Assembly: GCF_009730915.1 (NCBI RefSeq)
Contig: NC_052481.1
Coordinates: forward strand, 15,062,386 to 15,126,385
Source of the DNA: Dioscorea cayenensis subsp. rotundata
Taxonomy: Eukaryota; Streptophyta; Magnoliopsida; Dioscoreales; Dioscoreaceae
Direction of reading: 5' to 3'
DNA: 64,000 nt
Numbering within the stretch: the first letter of the stretch is position 1; the number at the start of each line of letters is the position of its first letter. Below are positions 53,104 to 64,000 of this stretch, in pieces. The translations under genes were made by a program, and so were the position numbers. Under the pieces are notes generated by a model that saw nothing but the letters and a program-made list of their open reading frames with translations, was not told where the DNA came from and made no database searches.

Positions 53104-53528
53104 ATGGCCTCGATAGGTAGCTTTAACATCTTGTTGGATTCCTCTCTAAAGTTGGGTTGCCGATGGCTTCCTTGATGCTATAATGAAGGAGAAATTGATC
53201 TAATTTGGTGAGGAATCATCCCCAAAGTTGCAAACACCTCTTCTTCAAACCCTAGCTGCCTTGCCTCTCTAAAGCTGTGAAAAAGTCCCCCAAAAATTGG
53301 GCAAAATGGCCTTTCATAGTACTTATGTGCCCAATGCATCCAACACTCTACTTTTGAGGCCAGATTGTTGGACACACGTCCATGTGGTAGATCAAGTGGC
53401 TTCTTGTCGACTAAACACCATTGGAAGTTCTCTTGAAGTCTTTGCACAAGCCGAAACATGAGGATGTGACTGCCTTTGTGCCCTTCTAACTCATAATTTA
53501 ACTTGAATTATTTTCGAAGGTGGCACAC
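53104..53528 (-). repeat. LTR-B fragment
   Basis: Matches 40-540 of the window (LTR-B, minus) with substitutions and a deletion that removes the TATA and dyad region (near 53300). Cut on the left by G and on the right by LTR-F. Confidence 0.7.
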
Positions 53529-55273
53529 TCACAACACCCTTTTGTGTGTGTCTTACAAGTGCATGGGTTTATCGAAGTAATAATACCCCGGTGAGTGGGT
53601 AGTCGAATCCACAGGGAATAGTGATTAGAAACACAAAGACTACTATTGAACTAGAACGAGATGAATTGATAGTGATGTGAAAACAAATCAATTCAAATAG
53701 AAATAGGAAAAGAAGAAGGAGACGTAAATAAAAGACAGGAGAGGCAATCGACGATAAATGGGGCACCAGGACATTATTCACTGTAGGTCTGTTTCTTCAA
53801 GTGTAAGACAAATCATTATGTCTCTTAACTGGTGTTTAATGAGTCGTGGAAATGCTTAAACACACGGTCCCAAAATTTGAGGTTAACCGTGACTAACCCT
53901 ACACTATACCCCTACAGAGAAATCACTTAGTCTCAACATCTCACACTATGCTAGGTTGCGTAAAGCTCTAGGGATTCCAAGTGATAAACCTTATTCCCTA
54001 AAAGAGATCTAACCCTTTAGTCTAGGCGAAAGACCAATAGTCACAATTAAGCCCTAGAAACTAAGGATCACTTCAATGCTTTACTCTGTTGCTTGGGTAA
54101 CTAAGCCCCACCGGAGTTCGTCTCTTAGTATTTCACTCTAGTGTGACCGCAAAGAACTTTTGTAATGAGGAAGTAGGATAAATCACACCGGAGAGGAAAG
54201 GGGACGTTCCACTACCTCTCGACTCATCCTCTCAACCATCTCCAATCTAGCATTGTCGAACCCTCATAGTGTGTCATTCATCCACAAAGATTACCAAAAT
54301 GGATTGTCAACCCTAGTATCACTTTAAGGGAAAATCAACTCAACAAGCATTCAAGATTGGAACTCAAATTAAAACATCAATTAAATAAAGCATAATAAAA
54401 GGTCAAAGAAACAACATAACCCTAGGGTTTAGAAGTCCAAGTACCCACTAGGGATTTAGCTCTTCACGGAGCAAAATACAATCAATAATGAAATCAAAAG
54501 TAAAAATATGCAATCCATGAATAAACCCCCTTGGTGTTCATGTCGACGGTCTTGTGGAGTGGCCGTATCTTCTCTAAAGGTCCCCTCATCAAGCCTAGGG
54601 CACACCTCATCGGATCGGTGCTGACAAAAGCTCCCACAATAACTCTCTTTAGAAGGAAACACGGTGTCGAAGGCGATAAACCTCTCCAAAGTCTAGCAAA
54701 TCCTCTCCAAACCTTCTCCAAACCCTAACCACGGATGCCCGTGTGAATCTCAAGGAAATCAATCTTTCTGCTACCTGTGAACAGTATCTACTACTGCAAA
54801 TCGCTATAACAATTTGCTAGAGTAGTGCTATAGTACTCCGCCAAAATACTCCCGAATCCACACTCTTCAATGAGGTAACATAAACAGCCACATGGCTATA
54901 CTGTAGATTGCATTGCATCTTTAAAGAAAAGAATATTTGATGACAATCTTGCTAGCTTTGCATAATTCAGAACATATGCATGTGACTGCCTTTGTGCCCC
55001 TCCAATTTGCATATTTCCTTGAACACAACGGAGGTTGGCACACACTCAACTGTCTTTGTGCACAACTTGTGTCTTCACGTTTGTTCACTCCAAAATTCCA
55101 TCAACCAAATTGCAAACATAATCTACTTTGTCTTCTTTCTTGTATACTTGGCTCCACAAATCTACATGCACAAAAGAACACAAATACTAATGTATTAGCA
55201 ATAAAATCTGAGAAAAGTAATGCTCATCCTATGAAGAGAATACTTCATATTACTAATACACAAGCACTTATCA
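53529..55273 (-). repeat. 3' LTR of an F-family element
   Basis: 1745 bp; right end CACTTATCA at 55273 is directly followed by the polypurine complement, so it is a 3' LTR. The left end TCACAACACC has one change from TGACAACACC. Weak GC dyads near 54735; CTATAGTAC cluster 54785-54840. Confidence 0.82.
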
Positions 55274-55493
55274 AACTCCCCCACACTTAAGCTTTTGCTT
55301 TTCCTCAAGCAAAAATAAAACAATAAAGCATAGAAGAAGGAAATATTGAAAGTGCTTGGCCTTAGGTTCACCAAAGCATGCAAGGGAAGCTTTTACAAGT
55401 AAGGGGAATTTCAACACTAAACAAGAAAAATCAATTCTATAGCCAAAACTCGAATAAAAAAGGATAGCAAACCCGAAATCATGTAAGTGTGTG
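55274..55493 (-). other. Polypurine tract, hairpin module 2 and 3' region of the F element
   Basis: Minus strand CTTAAGTGTGGGGGAGTT against the LTR, then a hairpin (55293-55314, loop AGGA, 8 pairs, one loop-closing mismatch) and text matching the C3 3' region. Cut at 55494 by LTR-C. Confidence 0.72.
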
Positions 55494-56539
55494 TGATAAG
55501 TGCTTGTTCGATAAGAATACGAAGTGTTCTTTCCTTGTGTTGAGCATTACTTTTCTCTGGTTTTAACGCTAATATGTGTGTATTTATGTTACTTTCATGC
55601 AGGTAGGGTTGTGAGGACGAATATGAGGGAAAGGAGCCAATGTGGGTTGTAATGCACCAATTTAGAGAAAATCTTGCAAGGTTCAAACGCGAAGACATAG
55701 GTTGGGTTTGAGATGCGGGAATGTGTGCAAACCTCCTCGTATTCGAGTTAGCATAACCATTTGGAGGGGCACAAGGGCAGTCACATTCAAGCATTCCAAC
55801 TTGTGCATATAGAAAAAGATCTCCACCAACATGTCCGTAATTGAAGAAGCAAAGCGATCTACGACGTAAACGTGTGCCCGTTTGCGTTACCTCGATAAAA
55901 GCATGGATTCGGGAGTATTTCGGGCCAGTACTGTAGTAAGGTACTGTGGCAAACTGTAGCAAGAATACTGTACTAGCACTATTCACACATGGCCGAGAAA
56001 ACCGGAAAACAGAGAATCCACACGGGCATGTGGAAATTCAACATGCATGTGTGAAAAATCCACAGGGGCGCTCACACAGGCATGTGAAATCCTAATTCCA
56101 GCCCTTTAAAAGCCGATTTCAGCCTCAATTTTAGCATTCTTTTCTCCATCTTTTCCCTAACCTGAGAGAGGGCTGCGGCTAGGGTTTTGAGAGGTATTGG
56201 CTAGGGCTTTGGAGAGGTTCTACAGCGCCGACATCGTGCGCCATTTGAAAGAAGGTTAGTGGAAGAGCTTTCGTCGGCACCGATTCGGCGAGGTATATCC
56301 TAGGCCGGACAAAGGGACCCTTGCGATGAGTAGAGGACTCTCCACAAGACCATCACCACGACTAACGTGCGGGTTTGCTATGGATGCTTTGTTTTTACAT
56401 TGGATTTCATTGATTGTATCTAGCTCCATGGAGAGCTAAACCCCTAGTGAGTATTTGGGTATTTGTGAACCCTAGGATGTATTCGTTTCATTAAATCTCT
56501 TTATTATGCTATCAATTAATTGATGTTTATTGTGATTTC
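55494..56539 (+). repeat. LTR-C fragment, 5' part
   Basis: Starts TGATAAGTGCTTGTTCG; has CTGTAG cluster (55930-55980), CACACGGGC dyads (56018-56085) and CCCTTTAAAAGCC box. Stops at 56539, where a minus-strand LTR-C begins exactly at its TGACAAGG terminus. Confidence 0.78.
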
Positions 56540-57557
56540 TGACAAGGTCCCCTTGCATATATCCCACAAGTGCACGGGTTTGTCGAAGTAATAATCCGGG
56601 GTGAGCGGGTATCGAATCCACAGGGAGTAGTGAATAAAAATACTTAATTCAATTCTTAGATATGTAAAAGATCAATGATAATGAGTGTGACAATGATTCA
56701 ATTCTCAATAGTAAAAGCAACAAGTAAGAAGGGGATAAGACAATCGATAAAGATGGGGTACCCGGATAATGCTCCACCTAGGATAATTGTTTCAAGTGCA
56801 AGAACCCTCTATTATGCTTCCTAATCAATGCAATAGTGAGTCATGGAAATCCTTAATTACATAGTCCCAAATCCAAGGTCAACTATGCCTAACTCTATAC
56901 ATGTCCCGGAGGAGAAATCGAACAATCTCAACACCTTGCACTCGCATAGAGTTGCAATGAGCTCTAGGGATTCCAAGTGATAAATCTCTTCCTTATTATA
57001 GACCTAACTCTTTGGTCCAGGTGGAAGGTCCCTAACCACAATTGAGCCCTAGATACTAAAATCACCTCAACGCTTCACTCCATTGCACGCGCAACTAAGC
57101 CCTAGCGGAGGTTTATCTCTTAGACCATTCACTCTATTATAGCCGCAAAGAACTCGAGGAACAGAGGTAGAATCTATAACGCTGGATGGGAAATGGGACG
57201 GTCCTGTACCTCTCGACTCACCCTCTCAACTCTCTCCAACCTAACTTTGTCTAACGCTCGTGGTGTGTCACTCACTCACAAGGTTACCAACAAGAACTCT
57301 CAACCCTAGTGTCACTCTAGGGGAAATGTTCATACAATCAAGCATTCAAGGTTGGAACTCACAATGAACATCAATTTATTGAAACCATAATAAAGAGGTT
57401 CGAAGAAACAAATACATCCTAGGGTTCACAATACCCGAGTACCCACTAGAGGTTTAGCTCTCCATGGAGCTAAATACAATCACAGAAATAGAATGTGAAA
57501 GCAATGAATCCATAAAGAAACCCCCTCGATAATCATGTCGATGGTTTTGTGGAAAGT
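56540..57557 (-). repeat. LTR-C, minus strand, left part
   Basis: Begins TGACAAGGTCCCC (LTR 3' end, minus strand) and runs to the AAAGT duplication, where solo LTR-B3 is inserted; continues at 59331-59931. Confidence 0.82.
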
Positions 57558-59325
57558 TGATAAGTGCTTGAGTAGACATATTTTTATATATGTTTTACAT
57601 GCATTGAGCATCATTTTTACTGTGGTTTATGTCTCATATTGTGTATTTGGTGTTCTTTTATGCATATAGGTTGTGAATGCCTTGAAGAGTAAAAAGGAAG
57701 CAAAGATAGGCTATAAAGACACAATGTTGGGAGTTCTTGTTCAATTCAAGGACCAAGACACGAGAGCAGTTCATAAACGTGGAGATGTGTACCAACTTCC
57801 AAGAAGATTCAAGTCAATTCACCATTTGGAAGGGCACAAAGGCAGCCACATCTTCATATTCCTTCTCTTTGTGAAGATTGCAAGACCTCTCAAAGATACG
57901 TCGATGAAGAAAAGTTTTATAGCCTACCACATAGACGTGTGCCCGGACATGTGGCCTTAAGAGAAGAGTGTTCGGATCGCGTTTTGTGAAAAGCACTGTA
58001 GCAATTTCACTGTAGCAGTACTTAGCAAAATTACTGTTCACGCGGCCGCGTGGAAATTCCGCGCGCCCGCGTGGAAATTCTTGCAGCCCACGCGGGCGCG
58101 TGGAAAATCCACACGGGCGCGTGAGGGCACGTGACAGACGCGATCTAAGGCCTATAAATAGCCGTTTTGCCCTATTCTTTCTCATCTTTTGTGCGGCTCT
58201 TGAGGGGTGAGACGGCTAGGGTTTGGAGAGGAGGTCTTTGCGGCTTTGGAGGCACTTCGTCACCAACTTTGATCGATTCCTCCTCCGTCATAGCATCAAG
58301 GAAGCCACCGGTGAACCTAGCTTCGGAGTGGGTCCTTCAAGACGTCGAAGCTCTCCATCAAGGCCATCAGTTCATACATAAGGGGTTTATTTCTATGGTT
58401 TTTAATGTACTTTCATTCATTGATGGTGTTTTTTTATGATGCTCCATGGAGGGCTAAAAACCCTAGAGGGTATTTGGGCTTGTGAACCCTAGGATTCTCA
58501 TCTTTTGTGAATTTGCTTTTGTGTTTCTATTTAATCTGAGTTTGATTAAGTTTCATTCTTGATTGTTTAATGCTTGCTTGCCTTATTGATCTTATGGTTA
58601 TTTGGTTTGCATGATTTGTTGCCTTGGTGGGAGAGAGATCTCCATTAGGGTTAGAACCTCAAGATTGAAGAGGGTTGAGAGGGTGAGTCATGAGATAGTG
58701 AAGTGTCCCCTTTCCCCTCCGATTGGTGTATTCTATCTCCATTCCCTAAGCTCTATGCAACCATATTTGGTGGGAGGCGTGAGATTGCTCGATTTCTCCG
58801 CCGGGACCTTGTAGGGGGTTAGGATCCTTCACCGGGAATTAGGGTTGGATCAATCTTTAGGAATTGGATACACTGTTTGGAATCCCTAGAGTGCTTTGCG
58901 GTCATATGTGGTGTGAGGTGTTGAGATTGAGCGATTTCTCCACCGGGACCTCGTAGGGGACTAGTATCGGTGATCTAGAGATAGACCCGATTATGTTTGG
59001 ATTTCCACGACTTAACTTACTCATCACAGAAACACTTTGCTTATTCGGTACCTAATACCTGAATCCTAGGGGGAGCATTGCCCGAATACTCCACTTTTAC
59101 TGATTGAGATTCTCCTTCCATTTTACCCTTGCATATTCGTCTCCGGTGTTCATCTCTTTGCACATTAGATCACCACACTATCCCATTATCATTAGGCTAG
59201 ATAGCAGAGAAGAAGTTAGTACTAGTAGCCCTGTTCCCTGTGGATTCGACTACCCGACTCACCGGGTATTTATTACTTTGACACCCGTGCACTTGCGGTA
59301 CACACACGCATATTCGGGCGTGTCA
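57558..59325 (+). repeat. Solo LTR-B3
   Basis: 1768 bp, TGATAAGTGCTTGAGTAGAC to TTCGGGCGTGTCA, perfect TSD AAAGT (57553-57557 and 59326-59330). The reference copy for family B: CTGTAGCA cluster (57995-58030), very GC-rich dyads of CGCGTGG type (58038-58135), TATA box, then a pyrimidine-poor transcribed part. Confidence 0.95.
58153..58160 (+). promoter_or_regulatory. TATA box of solo LTR-B3
   Basis: TATAAATA in the context GGCCTATAAATAGCC, about 20 bases after the last GC dyad; the best TATA match among the LTRs here. Confidence 0.65.
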
Positions 59326-59330
59326 AAAGT

Positions 59331-59931
59331 CCTCTACTCGTCGTCCAAGGATTCCCTCGTCCGGTATAGGATACGCCTCGACGGAAGCTCCCCTACTAAC
59401 CTTCTTCCTAAGGAATGACAATGTCAGAGCCATAGAACCTCTCCAAAACCTTGACTAATATCCCTCGAAACCCTAGCCGAAGCCCTCTCTCAAGTTGGGG
59501 AAAAGATGGAGAAAAGAATACCAAAATCGGGACTGAATCAGCTTTAAATACGGTTTGAATCGGGCGACTACACAGGCGTGGATGCTCCACGCGCCCGTGC
59601 GGGATTTCCACACGGGCGTGGATAATTTCCACACGCCCGTGTGGATTCTCTGTTTCTCTGGTTCCTCGGCCGGCTGTGAGCAGTGCTGCTAAAGTATATG
59701 CTATAGTGTTGCTACAGTGCTCTGCTATAGTATTCGACCTGAATAGCTTCCCAATTCCATACTTTCATCGGGGTAACGCAAACGGACACATGTTCACGTC
59801 GTGGATCACTTGCTTCTTCAATGGTGTACACATTGGTGGAGCTCTTGTTCTATGTGCATAAGTCGGAATGCTCGAATGTGACTGCCTTGTGCCCCTCCAA
59901 ATGGATGTGCCCACTCGAATACTAGGACTTT
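59331..59931 (-). repeat. LTR-C, minus strand, right part (truncated)
   Basis: Continues from the AAAGT duplication with TCCTCTACTCGTCGTCC, passes dyads (59565-59650) and the CTACAGTG cluster (59690-59735), and stops near 59931, about 300 bases short of the LTR 5' terminus, where plus-strand LTR-C text begins. Confidence 0.78.
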
Positions 59932-60957
59932 CCACAAGACCATCGACACGACTATTGAGGGGGTTTCTTTATGGATTCATTGCTTTTACATTCTATTTCT
60001 TTGATTGTACTTAGCTCCATGGAGAGCTAAACCCCCTAGTGGGTACTTGGGTGATTGTGAACCCTAGGATGTATTCGTTTCTTTGAACTTCTTTATTATG
60101 CTTTCAATAAATTGATGTTTATTATGAGTTACAACCTTGAATGCTTGATTTTATGAACATTTCCCCTAGAGTGACACTAGGGTTGAAAGTTCTTGTTGGT
60201 AACCTTGTGAGTGAGTGACACACCACGAGCGTTAGACAAAGCTAGGTTGGAGAGGGTTGAGAGGGTGAGTCGAGAGGTACAAGAGCGTCCCCTTTCCTCT
60301 CCGACATAATAGATTCTACCTCCATTCCTCGAGTTCTTTGCGGACATAATAGAGTGAATGGTCTAAGGGATGAACCTCCGCTGGGGCCTAGTTGCGCATG
60401 CAATGGAGTGAAGCGTTGAGGTGATCTTAGTATCTAGGGCTTAATTGTGCCTAGGGACCTTCCGTATGGACCAAAGGGTTAGGTCTAAATCTAGGAAAAG
60501 ATTTATCACTTGGAATCCGTAGAGCTCATTGCAACTCTATGTGAGTGCGAGGTGTTGAGATTGTTCGATTTCTCCTCCGGGACATGTATTGAGTTAGGCA
60601 TAGTTGACTTTAGATTTGGGACTATGTGTGTAAGGATTTCCACGACTCACCATTGCATTGATTAGGAAGCATAATAGAGAGTTCTTGCACTTGAAGCGAT
60701 TATCCTAGGGGAAGCATCATCCGAGTACCCCATCTTTATCGATTGCCTTACCTTCTCCTTACTTTTATTCTCTTACTTGTTGCTTTTAATTTCTGAGAAT
60801 TGAATCAATTCCACACTTATCATTGTTGATACTCCACATAGGTAAGAATCGAATTAAGTGTCTTTACTCCCTACTCCCTGTGGATTCGACCCCGCTCATC
60901 CGGGATTATTACTTCGACAAACCCATGCACTTGCGGGATATAAGCAAGGGGACCTTG
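59932..60957 (+). repeat. LTR-C fragment, 3' part
   Basis: Starts in mid-LTR (ACTTTCCACAAGACC) and ends GGGGACCTTGT. Overlaps in content with 55494-56539, so the two plus-strand pieces do not simply join; a separate LTR or an inverted rearrangement is needed. Confidence 0.75.
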
Positions 60958-61892
60958 TTAATACATTATATGTGAGCTTGCATGTGTACATTGAAGTCAA
61001 TGTACAACTTAAGTGTGGCGGGGAGGGTGAGTTTCATAGTGCACATATCTTTTACATTATTTTGATTGATATATATGCTCACATAGCCAATGGCGGTTCA
61101 CCTTAGTTGCAATGACGGTATTCTTGAGTTTAGGAGATCTTTTAACATTGAATGTTCTCATGCTCTAGTTCTTGCTTGAATTTTTAGGAATTTTTGCCCG
61201 AATAAAATTTTGTGCACTTCTCACTCTTTAAACACTTTTGGAAACTCAAGTCTAAGGTTAAAGGGACCAGTTTTAGTTTTGTTTCTTGTGTTGCTTTATT
61301 ATTAAAAGAAAATGGAAAATGGAAAAGAAAGAAAGAACAAAGTGTTTTTATCGTTTAATTGTGCTTGTTGGGTGGAAAGAGCTACCACCCATGATGTATG
61401 AAGCTACTCTCATAAGTCGGATACTAGCTATGCCCTATTGATAGAAAGAGCTATCTCATGGGATGTGTGAAAGCTACCACCCCAGTAGAAAGAGCTACCA
61501 CCTCAAAAGTGTGAAAGCCACCTTAGCGTCCGCTTTGGAAAGGGCTACCTTAGAGGATGTGTGAAGCTGCTACCCTTTTTGAAATATTTGGTACTCTTTG
61601 TAGATAAATGACTCCCTTAAACCTTGAACTGTGAGAAGTATACTTTGGGTTGACTTGAGTGAGTTCACACACTTACACGATTTCGGGTTTGTTGTCCTTT
61701 TTTAATTCAAGTTTTTAGCTAGAGCATTGATTCTTTCGTATTTAGTGTTGAAAATTTCCTTTACTATTAGACTGCTTTCTTTGCATGCTTTGGTGAACCT
61801 AAGGCCAAGCACTTCCAATAGTCCCTTCATCTATGCATACAATGTTTTATCTTTTGCCTGAGGACAAGCAAAAGCTTAAGTGTGGGGGAGTA
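60958..61892 (+). other. 3' control region of a C-family element joined directly to its LTR
   Basis: No gene. Hairpin-polypurine module 1 (stem 60985-60993/60998-61006), a GAAAGAGCTA hairpin array (61370-61575), and module 2 with polypurine tract (61852-61892) before the 3' LTR. Primer site, gag, protease and ORF3 are all deleted: the LTR end at 60957 is followed at once by this region. Confidence 0.7.
61370..61575 (+). repeat. GAAAGAGCTA stem-loop array, second copy
   Basis: Units at 61370-61390 (GGTGG/CCACC), 61436-61458 (GATA/TATC plus CTCAT), 61485-61502 and 61534-61553, alternating with GTGTGAAAGC phrases, as in 16560-16765. It has the first large unit once, without the extra copy and inverted arm seen at 16430-16483. 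Confidence 0.65.
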
Positions 61893-62790
61893 TGATAATT
61901 TCTTGTGCGATAAGAATGCGAAGCGTTCTTTCCTAATGATGAGCATTACTTTTGTCAGGTTTTAGCCCTAATACGTGTGTATTTATGTACTTTTATACAG
62001 GTTGGGTTGTGAGGCCGATTATTTGTGAAAGAAGCCATTGTAGATCATTTTACGCATTATTTGGAGGAGATCTTGAGAAAGCCCAAACGCGGAGACATGA
62101 GTCAGGTTTAGAATGATAGAATGTATGCCGACCTCCTTGTATTCGAGCTAAGGCAATAATTCAGAGGGGCACGAAGGCAGTTACATCCTAGTATTCCACC
62201 TTGTGAATATTTAGCAATATCTCCACCAACATGATCGTTTATTGAAGAACCAAGATGATCTACGACGTGAACGTGTGCCTGTTTACGTTACCTCTATGAA
62301 AACATGGATTCGGGAGTATTTTTGGGCCATTAATGTAGCAATGTACTGTAGAAATCACTGTAGCTTAATGCAATCCTTCTTACAAGTGCGAGGTTGAGAA
62401 TTTGTTCAACCTCTCCTCCGGGACATGTAGAGGATTAGGCTTGGTTAATCCTAGATTCGGGGGCATGCATTAAAAGATGTCTCTGACTCACCATTGCATT
62501 AGTTAGGAAGCATAATAGAGAGTTCTTGCACTTGAAACAATTTTCCTAGACGGATCAATACCCGAATACCCCATCTTTATCGATTGCCTTACCTTCTACT
62601 TTACTTTTGCTCTCTTTCGGGTCGTTTAACTTTTGAGAATTGAATCTTATCACACATATCACTATTCATCTTTCATATAGTTAAGAAGCAAATTAAGTAT
62701 TTTTATTCCCTTTTCCTTGTGGATATGATACCCCACTCAAGTTGTATTTATTACTTCAACAACTCCATGGACTTGCGGGGAGCCTTGTCG
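61893..62790 (+). repeat. 3' LTR of the short C element, internally deleted
   Basis: Starts TGATAATTTCTTGTG after the polypurine tract. At about 62360 it jumps from the CTGTAG cluster of U3 to the 3' half (GTGCGAGGTTGAG), losing about 900 bp including the GC dyads and TATA-like box. Ends GAGCCTTGTCG near 62790. Confidence 0.75.
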
Positions 62791-64000
62791 AGCCCCAACA
62801 CTAAAGATTACTTCAACGCTTCACTATGTTGCCTGTGCAACTAAGCCCTAGTGGAGTTCCTTTCTTAGCACTTCACTCTATTGTGACCATAATGAACTCT
62901 TGGAACACGGAGGTAGGATAAATCACACCAGAAGGTAAAGGGAATGTTCCGCTACCTCTCGACTCACCCTTTTAACCTTCTCCAATCTAGCTTTGTCTAA
63001 CCCTCATAGTTTGTCACTCATCCACAAGGATTACTAAGATGGATTCTCAACCCTAGTGTCACTTTAAGGGAAAATCACTTCAATAAGCATTCAAGAATGG
63101 AACTCAATTAGAACATTAATGAAAGAAAATATAATAAAAGGTCAATGTAACAACATCATTCTAGGGTTTACAAGTCCAAGCAACCACTAGGGGTTTAGCT
63201 CTCCATGGAGCAAGATACAATCAATAATGAAATCGAATGTAAAAACATGCAATCCATAAGTAAAATCCCCTTGTAGTCCATATTGATGGTCTTATGGAGT
63301 AGCCTCATCTTCTTCAAAGGTTCTCTCATCAAGCCTAGGGCACACCTCACTGAATCGATGCTGACGAAAGCTCCCCCAATAACTATCTTCAGGAACACGG
63401 TGTTGAAGGTCGTAGAACCCCTCCAAAAACCATGCCAAAGCCTCTCTAAACCCTAGCAGATAGTGCCTCCAAAGTTGGGGAGAAGATGGGAAAAAGATTT
63501 TTAAAGCAGCTGAAATTGCGACTTAAATAGGGCTGGAATCGGGTATCCACACGGGTGTGTGGAATTTCCACATGCTATTGTGAATCTCCAGGAAATGCGT
63601 TTTTTGCAATTTGTGAACAACAACTGTTACAATGAAACATGATTTTCTACAATGATTGCCACATTAAACTGCTACAGCACTCGCCAAAATGCTGCCAAAT
63701 CCACACTTTTCATCAAGGCCACATGAATGGGCACATATCCATGAGGTAGATCGCATTACATCTTCAATGACAATCACATTGACGAAAATCTTGCTAGTCT
63801 TGCACAAGTCAGAACACGCACATGTGGCTGCCATTGTGCCCTCCACACCATGTATTTGCTTGAGAAAACTGGTGGTTGGCACACATTTACGTGTCTTTGA
63901 GCACAACTTGTGTCTTCATGTTTGTTAACTCCAAGATTTCATCAACAAGGTGCATCCACGATCTACTTTAGGCTCATTTCTTCCATTATTGTCTCTACAA
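62791..64000 (-). repeat. LTR-F fragment, runs off the window
   Basis: Matches 54050-55150 (LTR-F, minus): CACTTCACTC and ACCTCTCGACTCACCC text, the ACTAGGGGTTTAGCTCTCCATGG phrase, weak dyads (63545-63580), CTACAGCA cluster (63605-63685). The 3' terminus is missing on the left and the 5' terminus lies beyond the window. Confidence 0.75.

Noticed and set aside
55417..55986. 189-codon minus-strand ORF in LTR-C
   Set aside because: It reads across the 3' region of F and the start of LTR-C; other LTR-C copies have stops in this frame.

Overview
The window is a stretch of plant (angiosperm-type) repeat-rich DNA built almost entirely of nested, mostly dead LTR retrotransposons of the Athila-like Ty3 type. 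Signs of this are primer-binding sites matching the 3' end of tRNA-Asp, gag capsid and zinc-knuckle remnants, retropepsin (D-x-G-A-S) remnants, an Athila-type third ORF, and long LTRs (about 0.8 to 1.9 kb) that begin TGATAA and are often bounded by 5-bp target-site duplications (TSDs). I see no credible host gene, no rRNA and no CRISPR array. I found no reverse transcriptase, RNase H or integrase coding anywhere in the 64 kb, so every element here looks non-autonomous or deleted. LTR family letters A to H are my own labels.

Layout. 1-745: LTR-B, minus strand, cut by the window edge. 746-4357: A1, a minus-strand element with a capsid-less gag-like ORF and an ORF with four FPWRPK repeats. 4358-6077: minus-strand Athila-type ORF3 relic. 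6078-6789: LTR piece. 6790-16004: A2, a plus-strand 9.2-kb element with both LTRs and a captured tRNA-Asp at its primer-binding site. 16005-18895: 3' end of a C-family element. 18896-21505: E2 (minus). 21506-24709: minus-strand leader, LTR and ORF3 relics, then a plus LTR-F piece. 24710-29400: C1 (plus; LTR, PBS, gag, protease). 29405-30447: an inverted gag-protease piece.

30448-46080 is a nest: minus LTR-A contains a solo LTR-B (TSD GTTCT), which contains element D (31339-44164, minus, TSD GGCAC/GTCAC), which itself contains a solo LTR-C (TSD CAAAA) and a solo LTR-A (TSD TCTAA). 46081-51111: a minus-strand gag fragment split by element E1 (46347-51022, plus, TSD GAGTG). 51112-53103: LTR-like DNA I cannot assign. 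53104-64000: LTR pieces of families B, F and C, a solo LTR-B (57558-59325, TSD AAAGT), and a short element reduced to LTR, 3' control region and LTR.

How the parts relate. Two coding layouts occur. One is gag-protease-ORF3 (A2, C1, D). The other replaces the capsid and zinc knuckle with a coiled-coil gag tail fused in frame to FPWRPK repeats (A1, E1, E2). Both layouts keep the same relic (KLSDVKQALLGRQPK in its best frame), which I infer to be the last codons of a lost pol. They also share 3' control sequences, where each polypurine tract is preceded by a 9-bp hairpin. The most unusual observations are the full-length tRNA-Asp copy at the A2 primer site with a change exactly at position 58, the FPWRPK repeats that differ only by synonymous codons, the twin hairpin-polypurine modules, and an array of GAAAGAGCTA hairpins between them.
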